Source: Paenibacillus plantiphilus
GTDB lineage: Bacteria; Bacillota; Bacilli; Paenibacillales; Paenibacillaceae
Assembly: GCF_927798095.1 (NCBI RefSeq)
Contig: NZ_CAKMMF010000027.1
Coordinates: 27,874-91,873 of the forward strand
Direction: 5' to 3'
DNA length: 64,000 nucleotides
Under the pieces are notes generated by a model. The model had not been told where the DNA came from. It was given only the letters and a program-made list of their open reading frames with translations, and did not search any database. Both the position numbers and the translations under genes were made by a program. This document shows positions 17,899-26,917 of the stretch, one piece after another (positions within the stretch are counted from its first letter, which is position 1; each line of letters begins with the position of its first letter).

Positions 17899-18681
17899 TT
17901 ACGGATACACTTCCTGTAAAGCAGACCGAAACAGCTCGTCTAGCTCTTCATCTCTCCAGCTCTGTGAAGCCGGTACGGCAGAAGTCGCATTCTCGAAGTA
18001 AGCGATACGCTGCTCCAAATATTCATTGATGGGATTAATTCTCGGCTCATAATCAAGCTCATCGCCAGCCTTCTTCCTCTCAAGCAGCTGTTCAATTACC
18101 GCCTTCAATTCGCTATCTGACGGAACTAGACGTTCTACGAGGAGATCGAATTGGATAGGCGGCATCGATTGATAACGCTCGATCCAGTCGCATGCCAATA
18201 TCGGCCTAAGAACGTAAAAATATTTCTTGATCCGGACTTCCGCACTTTGAAGATACACCCTGTAATTGACCCGTGCCATATGAAGATAATGATACAGGCA
18301 AGACCTTGGCGAAAATGTCAAAGCGCATAGACCGCGAATTTTCCCGGCTGTGCTGAAGGGCTCCATATAAGAGATGGGAGACTGCAGCCATTCTAATAAT
18401 GTCGGGTTCGACTTTTTGAATAGATTAAGCGTTTTCTTCAAGTCCCATCCATTCATATCGAGCATATTGCTGATGGGACGCTCGATAACATCCCTTCGAT
18501 CAAAGATCGACAAGTACCACTCCACCGGTCGAATATAGATGAATCTCACATCATAATCGCTGTCCTTGGATGGGAATCCCCATGCCCGGCTGCCTGATTC
18601 GCATGCATACAGAATACGCACGCCCTCTTCCTGCTCAATGGCTGCCAGCCCTTCAATGATCTTCTTATAATAATCCGTCAT
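17899..18681 (-). CDS. Nucleotidyltransferase, YcgL/RlaP (PF10127-like) family
   Basis: The 260-residue protein has the DNA-polymerase-beta-type nucleotidyltransferase motif ESGSRAWGFPSKDSDYDVRFIY (residues 28-49), with both metal-binding aspartates in the SDYDVR segment. The conserved downstream region (DLKKTLNLFKKSNPTLLEWLQSPI) is characteristic of the predicted nucleotidyltransferases that include RlaP. The length is normal. It is convergent with the methyltransferase (12-bp gap). The substrate is unknown; related proteins occur beside RNA-repair ligases, but none is visible here. GGAGGGAAG precedes the ATG at 18681. Confidence 0.8.
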   Translation of the reverse strand: MTDYYKKIIEGLAAIEQEEGVRILYACESGSRAWGFPSKDSDYDVRFIYIRPVEWYLSIFDRRDVIERPISNMLDMNGWDLKKTLNLFKKSNPTLLEWLQSPISYMEPFSTAGKIRGLCALTFSPRSCLYHYLHMARVNYRVYLQSAEVRIKKYFYVLRPILACDWIERYQSMPPIQFDLLVERLVPSDSELKAVIEQLLERKKAGDELDYEPRINPINEYLEQRIAYFENATSAVPASQSWRDEELDELFRSALQEVYP

Positions 18682-18802
18682 GTCGCTTCCCTCCTGCCTT
18701 TGTTGTTTCTAATTGTTTCATTATTACCAGCAGGAGCAAATTGTGAACATGGTATAAGTATTACGAGGAGAGGCAGCGCCTCCTGTGAGCAGCCCAGCTG
18801 CA

Positions 18803-18848
18803 AACAAACAGGTCCATTATGTCTTTGCGCATAATGGACCTGTTTGTT
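18803..18848 (-). terminator. Terminator downstream of the stalk-domain gene
   Basis: A perfect 19-bp stem (18803-18821 with 18830-18848) and 8-nt loop lie 44 bases beyond the stop of the minus-strand gene. Confidence 0.7.
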
Positions 18849-18891
18849 AATGAAGTGGTATATGCTGCGCTATTATGCGCAGGTTGTTGTA

Positions 18892-20073
18892 TTACTTTCT
18901 TTTCCAGACTGTACCGTCAGAGAAAGCGACTTTATCGATTTTAACATTGCTGATTTTACTTGTACCGCTGAAGGAGAACAAATCCCATGTGAACGTATAG
19001 GTTTCAGCCATCTTGACACTAATATCGTTGGCCTTTCCATAGAAACGATTGCTCGTCGTGAACGAGCGGTTAACCGGATCATTGTAGGCATCATAACAGC
19101 TGAAGGACAGCTCGAAGGAAACAATCCGCTTCTCCGTCAGGTTCGTAACTGTGATTTCGGCATCCGAATAATTGTATGCGTTCTTTACAACAGCAGAGCT
19201 ATCAATTTTTAACGGGATATTTTTGTTCTTCTTAAGCTCTTCCTTCAATTTCTTCTTCATATCCGTGCTGAACTTCTCGTACAGCGTTCTCAGGTTCTTG
19301 TCGAACTCTTTTCCCATGTACATCCGGTTCGCAAAATCATACCCCAAGCTCGGGATTTCTTCCTCGCCGATGGTGATACTCTGCACTGCTCTTCCATAAA
19401 ATTCATATCGCTTGCCTTCCACATTCAGCCTATCACTTATGGAGGCAGAAGCATGCTCGAAGGCGCTCTTCTGGCCTGGAGCCAGCTGCATTGTGAATAC
19501 CTTTCTGTAGATCGTATTATCCTCATACAAGTACATGAATGTTGCATAGGTTACGCTGATGGACTCATTGCTCAAATTTTTAACTGCTGTATTCGTAATT
19601 TCCAATGGCAGCCCCGTATAATGGTTGCTTTTCTCTATTGGCGCAGTCGCAATGTTAAGCTGGCTTCCCTTCTTCTGCATCGTTGCTCCCAGACCGTCCA
19701 GCAAGAATCGCAATGGAATCATGATCCGGCCGTTTCGTTCAACTGCTGGGGAACCTAGAAATACGGATACGCCATTAACTGTACCGACAGGACTGCCCAG
19801 CGTAAGCGTCAGCGTCATTTCGCCATTTGTTCCAATCACTCTCTTGTTCGCCTTGTCCCAGCTGAAGCTCAGACCCAGGCCCTCCATCGTCTCTCTCGCC
19901 GACACAAGCGTTGTATTGTTTTCCGTTATAGGCGCTTGAGAGTAAACAATTTTTTTGCCATTCACGAACACACTGGTATCCGATTTCGCATCAGCAATTG
20001 CCGGTACGAACGCAGGAACGAATAAAGCCAACACCACAAGCATAACAATTGTTTTGATTGCATATTTAATCAT
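18892..20073 (-). CDS. Secreted copper-amine-oxidase-like stalk-domain protein
   Basis: A signal peptide (MIKYAIKTIVMLVVLALFVPAF, Ala-rich cleavage region) is followed by the ~100-residue stalk domain: SVFVNGKKIVYSQAPITENNTTLVSARETMEGLG, then EMTLTLTLGSPVGTVNG and NGRIMIPLRFLLDGLGA. The remaining ~270 residues are unique, with two beta-rich segments separated by a charged helix (KKKLKEELKKNK). Stalk domains attach surface proteins in Paenibacillaceae and are not enzymes here. I prefer ATG 20073 (AAGGGG 11 bases upstream) to the in-frame TTG at 20082, which lies only 2 bases from the same ribosome site. The function of the C-terminal part is unknown. Confidence 0.75.
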   Translation of the reverse strand: MIKYAIKTIVMLVVLALFVPAFVPAIADAKSDTSVFVNGKKIVYSQAPITENNTTLVSARETMEGLGLSFSWDKANKRVIGTNGEMTLTLTLGSPVGTVNGVSVFLGSPAVERNGRIMIPLRFLLDGLGATMQKKGSQLNIATAPIEKSNHYTGLPLEITNTAVKNLSNESISVTYATFMYLYEDNTIYRKVFTMQLAPGQKSAFEHASASISDRLNVEGKRYEFYGRAVQSITIGEEEIPSLGYDFANRMYMGKEFDKNLRTLYEKFSTDMKKKLKEELKKNKNIPLKIDSSAVVKNAYNYSDAEITVTNLTEKRIVSFELSFSCYDAYNDPVNRSFTTSNRFYGKANDISVKMAETYTFTWDLFSFSGTSKISNVKIDKVAFSDGTVWKRK

Positions 20074-20198
20074 TTTCTTCAATTCCCCTTATTAATTTGT
20101 ATGTATTTGTAAGTCTAAGAAGCTATTATAGTCGATCCATCTGGAAAATAAAAGATTAATATCGTTAGTTTTATCAATATTTTAGAAAGCACATGAGA

Positions 20199-20234
20199 AA
20201 GAGAGGGTCTCGGCATTTGCCGAGACCCTCTCTT
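20199..20234 (-). terminator. Perfect 17-bp hairpin
   Basis: AAGAGAGGGTCTCGGCA (20199-20215) is repeated in inverse at 20218-20234 with a very tight loop. On the minus strand it is followed by TTTCTC. It lies 40 bases after the stop of the small ORF at 20274 and could terminate that transcript or read-through from the YpsA-like gene. Confidence 0.6.
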
Positions 20235-20273
20235 CCTTAGCGGACAACTCGTTGAGGCTGTCTGCTCCAATCT

Positions 20274-20408
20274 CTATGGCAAGCCCCCAGTAATGGACGG
20301 CGTTTGGAGCTTGGTGCGGTGCTTCTCCTTCAGTACACTGGAATAGCCATTGCTTGTTTGCACTTTCGCTACTGCAAAAATACAGGTAGTCGGCCGAGAA
20401 AAGATCAT
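20274..20408 (-). CDS. Possible 44-residue small protein in a repeat-bearing region
   Basis: An ATG at 20408 opens 44 codons (MIFSRPTTCIFAVAKVQ..., ending TPSITGGLP) that are closed by TAG and followed 40 bases later by a terminator-like hairpin. One of the TGCAAAAATAC repeats lies inside the ORF and encodes part of CIFAVAK. The ribosome site is poor (GCAGG at long spacing). This may be a genuine small gene or simply the coding phase of a dispersed intergenic repeat; I lean to the second. Confidence 0.3.
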   Translation of the reverse strand: MIFSRPTTCIFAVAKVQTSNGYSSVLKEKHRTKLQTPSITGGLP

Positions 20409-20547
20409 TTCAATCGATTTACCTGCATAAATACTTCAAAAAAACGGATAAACGCGATATACGTTAGGTTCCGGTGATAGTTGATGTATTTTCGCAGTTA
20501 CTTTGGCTGCGGGCAGCTATATTAGATCCAGGAAGTGTATTTTTGCA
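20373..20547. repeat. Cluster of four TGCAAAAATAC motifs
   Basis: TGCAAAAATAC (20373), TGCATAAATAC (20424), GTATTTTCGCA (20486, inverse) and GTATTTTTGCA (20537, inverse) form two direct and two inverted copies within 175 bp. They can pair into a large hairpin. Confidence 0.6.
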
Positions 20548-20606
20548 GGTTTGAGTGGGCTGATACTGTACAACCTGACTTTTGCTGTTATGGTTCATCT
20601 TCACCG

Positions 20607-21254
20607 CTACAATCCCTCTACGTCAGTGTCCATCCATTCTGGTTCACTGCCCATTCCCTCTTCGTCAGCACCCATTCGTTCATCTACACTAATTCCTTCT
20701 TCGACACTGTTCATCCGCTCTTCGTCTGCTACGCTTTGTATTTCCTCTGAGCCGATGCAAATGTAACGATAGCCTTCTTCATCCTGCTTTTTCAGCGCCC
20801 GTTCTTTATAGAACCTTGGGCTTCCTGCCCCGGCATCCTCGTCATACACAAGCAAGATGCCGTCTGTCTTCGCAAAAAGCAAATCGTCTCTGTTGCGCAG
20901 CTGCCACACATCAATATATGGCTGCTTGCTGACCGCTCCGTAATAATCTACGCCCTTCAGCACTTCCTTGTAAAAGGTTTTCTTTTCTTCCTTCCATCGC
21001 TCCTCCGGATTCAAATAAGCCGTAAGGATCGACAGCTTCAAGCGAGGGTAATCCCGCTTTAATGCAATAACCACTTCGCAGGCCCACAGATCGACACCGT
21101 ATTGCCCAGGTGTTATGACCCATTCCAGCCCTTCCTCTATTAAAGGAATCAGCTTGTTGGAAATCGCCTTCCGAATGTACGGAATACCCTTATTTTTCTC
21201 GTCATAAATAGACAGCTCATGTGCCCGATAACCGGTAATGAGGAGATTCTTCAT
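20607..21254 (-). CDS. YpsA-like SLOG-family protein (DUF1273) with acidic tail
   Basis: The first ~175 residues match the YpsA/DUF1273 family of the SLOG superfamily: NLLITGYRAHELSIY, EWVITPGQYGVDLWACEVV, LSILTAYLNPEERW, DYYGAVSKQPY and DGILLVYDEDAGAGSPRFY. SLOG domains bind nucleotides or their derivatives; YpsA itself influences cell division in Bacillus. The C-terminal ~40 residues are an unusual acidic, Met/Glu/Gly-rich tail of near-repeats (EERM, DERM, DEEGMG), absent from the ~180-residue standard protein. GGGGAAATAG precedes the ATG at 21254. Confidence 0.8.
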   Translation of the reverse strand: MKNLLITGYRAHELSIYDEKNKGIPYIRKAISNKLIPLIEEGLEWVITPGQYGVDLWACEVVIALKRDYPRLKLSILTAYLNPEERWKEEKKTFYKEVLKGVDYYGAVSKQPYIDVWQLRNRDDLLFAKTDGILLVYDEDAGAGSPRFYKERALKKQDEEGYRYICIGSEEIQSVADEERMNSVEEGISVDERMGADEEGMGSEPEWMDTDVEGL

Positions 21255-21331
21255 CTATTTCCCCGTTCTCAGTCTTGATATTCGAATTAGAAGACTTCCG
21301 ATTCAAGGGGAAGTTTTCCATCATTCTTTGC

Positions 21332-22132
21332 TTATTCTAACATAATGCTTCCTTCGCCAACCAGCCTCTCTAACACTATCGCCACACCATCGTCATCATT
21401 GCTGGCTGTCGTTTCGCGGGCCAGTTCTTTTAACTCTTTTATCGCATTCCCCATCGCAACCGGGTATCCGCACGACTTGAACAAACCGATATCGTTATGG
21501 TCATCGCCGAACACAACAACGGAATCCAATGCTAGATTAAAATCCATGCACAGCCTCTTAACAGCGCCTTCCTTGGAAGCTTCCAGGGGCATAATCTGCA
21601 TAACTGTACCGTTATCTGTGATCAGGACGTTGGCCCGTTGTCCGAACCTTTGGATAACAAGCTCCGCGTGCTCGAAGTTAGTGAGCAATATCTTGGTTGC
21701 ATCATACTGCTGCAATTCATCTAGTGCCTTTACAATTGGATTGCTCTTGGTCGCCATCATGTCCATATAATTAAGCGGCCTCAGACTATACCATTGATCC
21801 CTTACCTCCATCGTCAATTCACTGTCAGGATGAAGCCCTGTACAATACGCTATAATCTCTGCTGTCAATGAGCTCGGGATGGATTCATTGTATTCCGTTC
21901 GAGATTGCCTGCAAATGACTTGAGCCCCATTGTAGTAAACAAAGCTGCCCATCGCTAGAAGCTCCTCAGGCAGAAACTCTTGTACCGCTCGCGGAGGACG
22001 CGCTGTTGCAAAAATGATTCTCATCCCTCTTCGATGGCACTCCAGAACAGCAGCCAGATTCCTCGGGGTCACTTCTTTCTTCGCATTCAAATAGGTTCCA
22101 TCCAAATCCAGAACGACAGCAGCGAATTTCAT
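21332..22132 (-). CDS. Cof-type HAD-IIB hydrolase
   Basis: This 266-residue HAD phosphatase has motif I VVLDLDGTYL (residues 6-15), motif II FATARPP, the conserved lysine within EASKEGAVKRL and motif IV FGDDHNDIGLF. The cap between motifs II and III identifies the IIB (Cof/YkrA) subfamily, which dephosphorylates sugar phosphates, FMN or PLP; the exact substrate cannot be told. AGGAGG lies 8 bases before ATG 22132, whereas the ATG at 22138 is only 2 bases from it, so I take the former. Confidence 0.85.
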   Translation of the reverse strand: MKFAAVVLDLDGTYLNAKKEVTPRNLAAVLECHRRGMRIIFATARPPRAVQEFLPEELLAMGSFVYYNGAQVICRQSRTEYNESIPSSLTAEIIAYCTGLHPDSELTMEVRDQWYSLRPLNYMDMMATKSNPIVKALDELQQYDATKILLTNFEHAELVIQRFGQRANVLITDNGTVMQIMPLEASKEGAVKRLCMDFNLALDSVVVFGDDHNDIGLFKSCGYPVAMGNAIKELKELARETTASNDDDGVAIVLERLVGEGSIMLE

Positions 22133-22275
22133 TGGCATCTCCTCCTAGTTATGTAGGTGTCAGCGGTCGCAAAAATATTCCCCTGCGCAGCAGCCCCTCG
22201 TTCATTTCAATACTTCAACTTTCACGACTTCACTTCGCTTCGAACTTCGAGGCTCGCAAAACAAATGTATACAAA

Positions 22276-22301
22276 AGAATGCCCCGAGTTCGGGGCATTC
22301 T
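22276..22301 (-). terminator. Terminator of the 22316-22726 gene
   Basis: A perfect 12-bp stem AGAATGCCCCGA with its inverse lies 15 bases after the stop and is followed on the minus strand by CTTTTGTA. Confidence 0.75.
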
Positions 22302-22315
22302 CCATATTACTATTA

Positions 22316-22726
22316 CTACCCGTTGTTACGGGATAGTTGTTTCGGCAATTGCCAAGCTGTAATAACTGCAAGAGCGATAAACAGGATATCCATGCCTTGG
22401 AAAAACTCTCGAATGTTCTCGGTGAACAAGGTGAAGATTTCACTGTTGAATATGCCTTCAAACTCACCAAGCAAGTATCCGAACATGAAATATTTGCCCA
22501 ATAAGATACCGAGCAGGCTGGCAATGACTGCCACAACCTGATGCGCGACAGCAACCTGCTTGTTAGCTAACAATGCCACCGTAAAACCTGTCAATCCCCC
22601 GATTGCCCAAGCGATCACACCAAGCTCTGATTCAGTCCAAACTCCAATTAACGCCCATATCGCTCCCCCGATTATTGATGCCACTAGAGCTCCCAGCAAG
22701 GGCAGTACAATTTTGTTGCCTTCCAC
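22316..22726 (-). CDS. Small integral membrane protein of unknown function
   Basis: The 136-residue protein has four hydrophobic segments (about residues 7-29, 38-55, 62-82 and 112-128). A loop rich in Phe and Glu (GEFEGIFNSEIFTLFTENIREFF) lies between the third and fourth. The first half has Gly-rich pairs (ASIIGGAIWALIG, AIGGLTGF) suggestive of tight helix packing. The start is GTG 22726, with AGGAGG 8 bases before it. It is followed by its own terminator, so it is a single-gene unit. No family is recognised. Confidence 0.65.
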   Translation of the reverse strand: MEGNKIVLPLLGALVASIIGGAIWALIGVWTESELGVIAWAIGGLTGFTVALLANKQVAVAHQVVAVIASLLGILLGKYFMFGYLLGEFEGIFNSEIFTLFTENIREFFQGMDILFIALAVITAWQLPKQLSRNNG

Positions 22727-23001
22727 TTTAAATTCCTCCTACTCTTGATGAGTGTCATTATTGGTATAAGCATGATCCATACTTATCCAAATGTTGTATT
22801 CAACATGCCCCTATCAAATTCCTTTTTCCTACATCATTTTACTTATTTTTCGCTCTAAACTATATTAAAACAAATAAATCAGCTTATACAATTTCCACAG
22901 AATGAGACTTTATTACTAGATACTATCCATCCATGTAGTCCAGCACCGTCATATAACGCCACACCGAGCTTAAAGCTGTGCGCGGTGCGCCCGTTATTCA
23001 A

Positions 23002-23655
23002 TTACAGGTCAAAAATATCCCCATCGATGTACCATTTGCCATCTATTCTGACAAGCTCAAATTCATCATCCCTTGTGACCAGCTCACCATCTCGTTCAAT
23101 TCCGATCATATACTCAACCACTGCTTGATTGCCGTACTCTTCTACATGAAGAATCTTATACTTCTTGGCTTCAAAATCGTAAACGTTCCGCTCCAGCTCT
23201 ATCTTCGCCCGCTGAAGCTCCCTTCCTGTCAGATCGGGATTCGGCAGAAAATATTTCATCATCTCGTCGATATCTTGATCATTTGCCGCTTCAATAAATC
23301 CTTCCACAGCAGAGCCCGGATCCGACTGGCTTCCGCCGCCGCTGAACAGCTTGTATGCGCCAAATATGACAACAATGGCTATAACCGCAATAATGATAAG
23401 CTTCTTATTATCAGAACCGCTTCGAATCGGAACGGGACCGGGACCCGGTACGGGAGTCGGTACGGGAGCTGATATGGGACCCGGTACGGGAGTCGGTACG
23501 GGAACTGATATGGGACCCGGTACGGGAGCTGATACGGGACTCGGTATCGAGGCTGGAGCTTGCATTGGTGTTGATTGCTGAATAACTGCTGAGCCGCAAT
23601 TGCTGCAATATGCCACATGCTCTTCTAGTTTGTTGCCACATTTTCCGCAATACAT
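23002..23655 (-). CDS. Zinc-ribbon membrane protein with Pro-rich linker
   Basis: The 217-residue protein has an N-terminal zinc ribbon (CGKCGN...CSNCGS, residues 3-21), a ~50-residue Pro/Val repeat linker (PGPIS.PVPTPV units), one membrane helix (KLIIIAVIAIVVIFGAYKLF) and a ~110-residue external domain. The external domain resembles DUF4878/NTF2-like modules (AVEGFIEAANDQDIDEMMKYF; ...VDGKWYIDGD-like ending). This layout, with a cytoplasmic zinc ribbon and an exported domain, matches the TcaA-related protein encoded just upstream (41-bp gap), so the two are probably co-transcribed and act together at the envelope. Confidence 0.75.
   Translation of the reverse strand: MYCGKCGNKLEEHVAYCSNCGSAVIQQSTPMQAPASIPSPVSAPVPGPISVPVPTPVPGPISAPVPTPVPGPGPVPIRSGSDNKKLIIIAVIAIVVIFGAYKLFSGGGSQSDPGSAVEGFIEAANDQDIDEMMKYFLPNPDLTGRELQRAKIELERNVYDFEAKKYKILHVEEYGNQAVVEYMIGIERDGELVTRDDEFELVRIDGKWYIDGDIFDL
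23440..23560. repeat. In-frame tandem repeats encoding the Pro-rich linker
   Basis: Near-identical blocks (CGGTACGGGAGTCGGTACGG, CGGTACGGGAGCTGATA and ATGGGACCCGGTACGG) are repeated in tandem. They encode PVPTPVPGPIS units and are likely to vary in copy number by slippage. Confidence 0.7.
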
Positions 23656-23696
23656 GTCTATTCCCTGCCTTTCATAATAGGAACGCGTACATTCGA

Positions 23697-25790
23697 TTAT
23701 TGCTCCTTGGTGCTAATCAGCTTATAGGTCCGCAATTCGCTATCGATGACGACTAATTGAAACACAGACTTATAGCTTTTGGTCTTGACGGAGCCATCGC
23801 TGTAGGAAATATTGTACGTTTCGCTCGTTGTCACTTTATAGCTCTGCGAGTCCTCCATCGCCTGCACATCATCAACCGAAGCATGGACAAGCTCCTCTGT
23901 AATGCCCTTCGTCTCCAAATAATTAATATATTCATAGGATTCGTTGTAGACGGGTCCAGCAGGGTCCATTAAAGGAGCGACAATATCAAAATTGCGTTCA
24001 TTGATAGCTCGCACCGAGGTTGAAAGATAGTCAACCATAAAATTCTCAATTGTCAATTGACTGATCTCAGAGCTGGCTGCGCTAACAGTTGGCTTCCAAG
24101 CAGAGGTGAACAATGCCGGGTCCTTCTCCTCGATCTCCTTCATATTGTCGCTCATGTCATAACCGTCATAGAAGGTTTGAATAACATCAACCTGCCATTT
24201 TTTGCTCGCCTCATCATATATCAGCACAAAATAACGCCCTTGCCCATCCTCGCCGAGGTCCGGCACTACATCCGCAGTGTAATAATACGCACTCATATAC
24301 TTGGCAATGGTGAGAACGCTGACCTTCCATTTCCCTTCATCATAAGTAAGCGCAAAGGATTCCATATCGATGCTCGCTCCCGTATATTTGCCGGTATAGG
24401 AACTCTGCTGCTGCTTCTCGTAGTCGATTCTTTCCTGGAGGGATGACTTAATATTATCTGTACCTTGTGTAATCTTCTGGACCTCGCCTGAGGTGAAAGC
24501 CTCCAGCTCTTCCTTGTTGTACTTCACGACAGCATCCACAATTTCATCCTGTATGGGGCTGTTTTCGGCCAAATTGATTTCAACATGGCTTCCATTGATC
24601 GGAATTTCAGCGGTCTTCATCGTGCCCCACGGGTATTCGGCTTCAATGGCCAGCTTCATAGCGCCATCGGTCGTAACGGGTCCGAAGGTCTGAGTCTCGA
24701 ACGGATTGATGCCGGTATCCTTGCCATTAATGAGTAGCTTTCCCTTCAGATCGCTAACCCCATTCGTATTCGTATCGAAGGAAACCTCTTGTCCGTCCAA
24801 ATATAGCGAAGCGGAGAACTCCTCCCCCGCAGTCATGACGATAGCCTCCTCTTGCTTCTCCAATGCGACGAAATCCGTCTTCAGCTTAGCCTCCAGCTTG
24901 TAAATCCCCGGGAAATACGGGCCGAAGCGCTGCGAGTAATCCGGTTTGTCCGACTTGGCTACCTCCTTGCCGTTAATCGTTAATGCGGCATCCTTATAAT
25001 TCGTAGAAATTGTTATAAAAACAGGCGAAACTACCAGCTCATACTGGTCGTAGAATAAGAACTTGCCCGACTTCCTCAGATGGATGACTTCATTCTCATC
25101 CCCTTCAGCCGCCCAATCATCCTCCAGCAGGAAGGATTCCTTGGTCAGTGCCCGGATTGTTTTATTCACATATGTTGAATTTTCCTTCATGAATTTCATA
25201 TAACCGCTAATCGTTTCCTCATTAATGACAAGCTTCTCATCATCAGAGGCCAGCAATCCCGCAAGAGCCTTGCCATCCTGATCTTGAAGCGCCGTTTCAA
25301 AATTATCAATCAGCCGCTCCTTAGACGTCCAGTAAGCTCCAAACTCGTAGGCGCCGTACAAGATTCCAGCCAGAAGCACGACTGCAGCAAGCAGCAGCAC
25401 ATTTCTTCTGGATATTCCGCGAGTCCCGGCAGGCGGCCTGCCGTTACTAGCAGGAGGAGCAGGTTGTATCGTCGCAGGCTGCGCTGGCGCATTCGCCTGT
25501 ACCGTCGCAGGCTGCGACGCCGCTGGCGTATTCGCCTGTACTTTTGGTGGCTGCGATGACGTTGGCGGCTCTGCGTGCTGGGAAGCAGCGTCCCGCGGTA
25601 TTTCTGGCTGCGATATTTCTGGCTGCGCTTTTTCCGCTGACTGCGGTGCTTGCGAGCTTTTGTCCAATTGAATGCCTTGCGGGTTTGGGGGCAATTGCCC
25701 TTGCGGTGCTGGTGCTAATGAAGCTCCACAGCCTCTGCAAAATCGATAATCGCTTTCTATTGCTGCTCCACAGCTTTGACATGTTGCCAT
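23697..25790 (-). CDS. TcaA-like zinc-ribbon membrane protein
   Basis: The 697-residue protein begins with a zinc ribbon (CQSCGAAI...CRGCGAS) and a long Pro/Gln/Ala linker. One membrane helix (about residues 140-160, NVLLLAAVVLLAGILYGAYEFG) leads to a large external part. That part starts with SKERLIDNFETALQDQDGKALAGLL, followed by beta-sandwich repeats (VVSPVFITISTNYKDAALTINGKEV; LLINGKDTG) and ends in two NTF2-like segments. This order is that of TcaA/YvbJ proteins, which in staphylococci modulate glycopeptide susceptibility and sense lipid II. Start ATG 25790 follows GGGGG. It is first in an operon with the smaller zinc-ribbon protein. Confidence 0.8.
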   Translation of the reverse strand: MATCQSCGAAIESDYRFCRGCGASLAPAPQGQLPPNPQGIQLDKSSQAPQSAEKAQPEISQPEIPRDAASQHAEPPTSSQPPKVQANTPAASQPATVQANAPAQPATIQPAPPASNGRPPAGTRGISRRNVLLLAAVVLLAGILYGAYEFGAYWTSKERLIDNFETALQDQDGKALAGLLASDDEKLVINEETISGYMKFMKENSTYVNKTIRALTKESFLLEDDWAAEGDENEVIHLRKSGKFLFYDQYELVVSPVFITISTNYKDAALTINGKEVAKSDKPDYSQRFGPYFPGIYKLEAKLKTDFVALEKQEEAIVMTAGEEFSASLYLDGQEVSFDTNTNGVSDLKGKLLINGKDTGINPFETQTFGPVTTDGAMKLAIEAEYPWGTMKTAEIPINGSHVEINLAENSPIQDEIVDAVVKYNKEELEAFTSGEVQKITQGTDNIKSSLQERIDYEKQQQSSYTGKYTGASIDMESFALTYDEGKWKVSVLTIAKYMSAYYYTADVVPDLGEDGQGRYFVLIYDEASKKWQVDVIQTFYDGYDMSDNMKEIEEKDPALFTSAWKPTVSAASSEISQLTIENFMVDYLSTSVRAINERNFDIVAPLMDPAGPVYNESYEYINYLETKGITEELVHASVDDVQAMEDSQSYKVTTSETYNISYSDGSVKTKSYKSVFQLVVIDSELRTYKLISTKEQ

Positions 25791-26079
25791 TTCTATTCCC
25801 CCTGTTAGCTGTTGCACTTCTGCACCCTATTAACCTTCAAGTCATTATAGTAAAATAATACTACTTTTAAAAGTAATTTAATGCCACTTAATAGTCAATT
25901 AGTTTCGGTTTGCGAGTCTTCTTTTAGGATAAAAGTATCATTGTAAAAACCGAATAGGAAAGCGGTTATTTTGTATGATCAAAGATTGAAAATAGCTCCT
26001 CGTTTCTCAAACAAATACACGCTGACCAACGTCTATTATTCGTACAAGCTACTGACGAGGAAAGGAAGTTGAAGATGAG

Positions 26080-26889
26080 ATGAAGCTGTTTCGACTGATT
26101 ATAATTGGTGGAGCTATGGCGATATTAGCAGGCTGCAACGGCAATACGAAGGAGCACGCCTTGCCCGACAATTCTCCCGTGAAGAATGAGTCCCCAAGCC
26201 AACAGGAAATGACGAATGATGCGAGCGATTCGGATACGAATAATCATAAGCAATCAATCGCATTAAGCTTTAAGGACATTGAGGCGCCAAGGAAGCCGTT
26301 GTCCTTGCGGGACAGCAAGGCAGACAGGTACACGGCAATGATGAGGATGAAGCTCAAGAATGGGGAAATCGAAATATTTAGAAAAGCAAGCGATGAGGAG
26401 CAGGTCTATGCTGCGCTTCACATCGGTTCCAAGGTATACGAAATCGGGGAAATTGGAAATGCTGTATCTGCCGTGGATTTGTATGAAGCCTCTGACACAG
26501 CAGCATTCTCTGAGGATGATATGAAGGTGACCGGTGCGATCGGTGCGAATGCGCCAATTGCTTATTACATCGGATTAGACGAATCCGCCCCCTTCCTGCT
26601 TGTCCGAATTGACGGACATACACTGGAGGCAGATGCCAATAACGATGGCAGCCTTGAAATTATTTCGACTGTCGGCACTGCCGCAGACACGACAATCTAT
26701 CAGCAGACCGGTGATCGCATCGAAGCCGCTAATGTGAATGAAGCTCTAGGCGCGCAGATTGTTGTTTATGATTCCAGTGTCAACCTGTTCCAGGCTTATG
26801 CCGAAGGTGCAGGCGAGACGTTCACGCAGTGGAAGATGACAGCCAGCACGCTGCATCTCCTGCCGCAAAAAACGATGAATCCGCAATAA
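26080..26889 (+). CDS. Hypothetical lipoprotein
   Basis: The signal peptide ends in ILAGC-N, so the 269-residue product is a lipoprotein. A disordered, Asn/Ser/Asp-rich spacer (residues 22-60) separates the lipid anchor from a compact ~200-residue domain. That domain has alternating strands (EIEIFRKASDEEQVYAALHIGSKVYEIGEIG; FLLVRIDGHTLEADANNDGSLEIIS) suggestive of a beta-propeller or FG-GAP-like fold, and an Asp/Asn-rich loop (DANNDGSLE) that could bind calcium. ATG at 26080 is used; the ribosome site is modest (AAGGAAG). The function is unknown. Confidence 0.7.
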   Translation: MKLFRLIIIGGAMAILAGCNGNTKEHALPDNSPVKNESPSQQEMTNDASDSDTNNHKQSIALSFKDIEAPRKPLSLRDSKADRYTAMMRMKLKNGEIEIFRKASDEEQVYAALHIGSKVYEIGEIGNAVSAVDLYEASDTAAFSEDDMKVTGAIGANAPIAYYIGLDESAPFLLVRIDGHTLEADANNDGSLEIISTVGTAADTTIYQQTGDRIEAANVNEALGAQIVVYDSSVNLFQAYAEGAGETFTQWKMTASTLHLLPQKTMNPQ

Positions 26890-26917
26890 CACCCTAAAAA
26901 TTATTTGTTGCAAAAGA

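Larger units (their letters stand above)
20074..20606. other. Intergenic region with hairpin, small ORF and TGCAAAAATAC repeats
   Basis: This 530-bp stretch contains a perfect hairpin (20199-20234), a 44-codon minus-strand ORF (20274-20408), and four copies of a TGCAAAAATAC-like motif. Two of the copies are direct (20373-20383 and 20424-20434) and two inverted (20486-20496 and 20537-20547). Nothing else gene-like was seen. Confidence 0.6.

Noticed and set aside
23351..23650. Repetitive ORFs opposite and in other frames to the zinc-ribbon gene
   Set aside because: They are produced by the Pro-linker repeat DNA; the minus-strand frame with zinc ribbon and membrane helix is the real gene.
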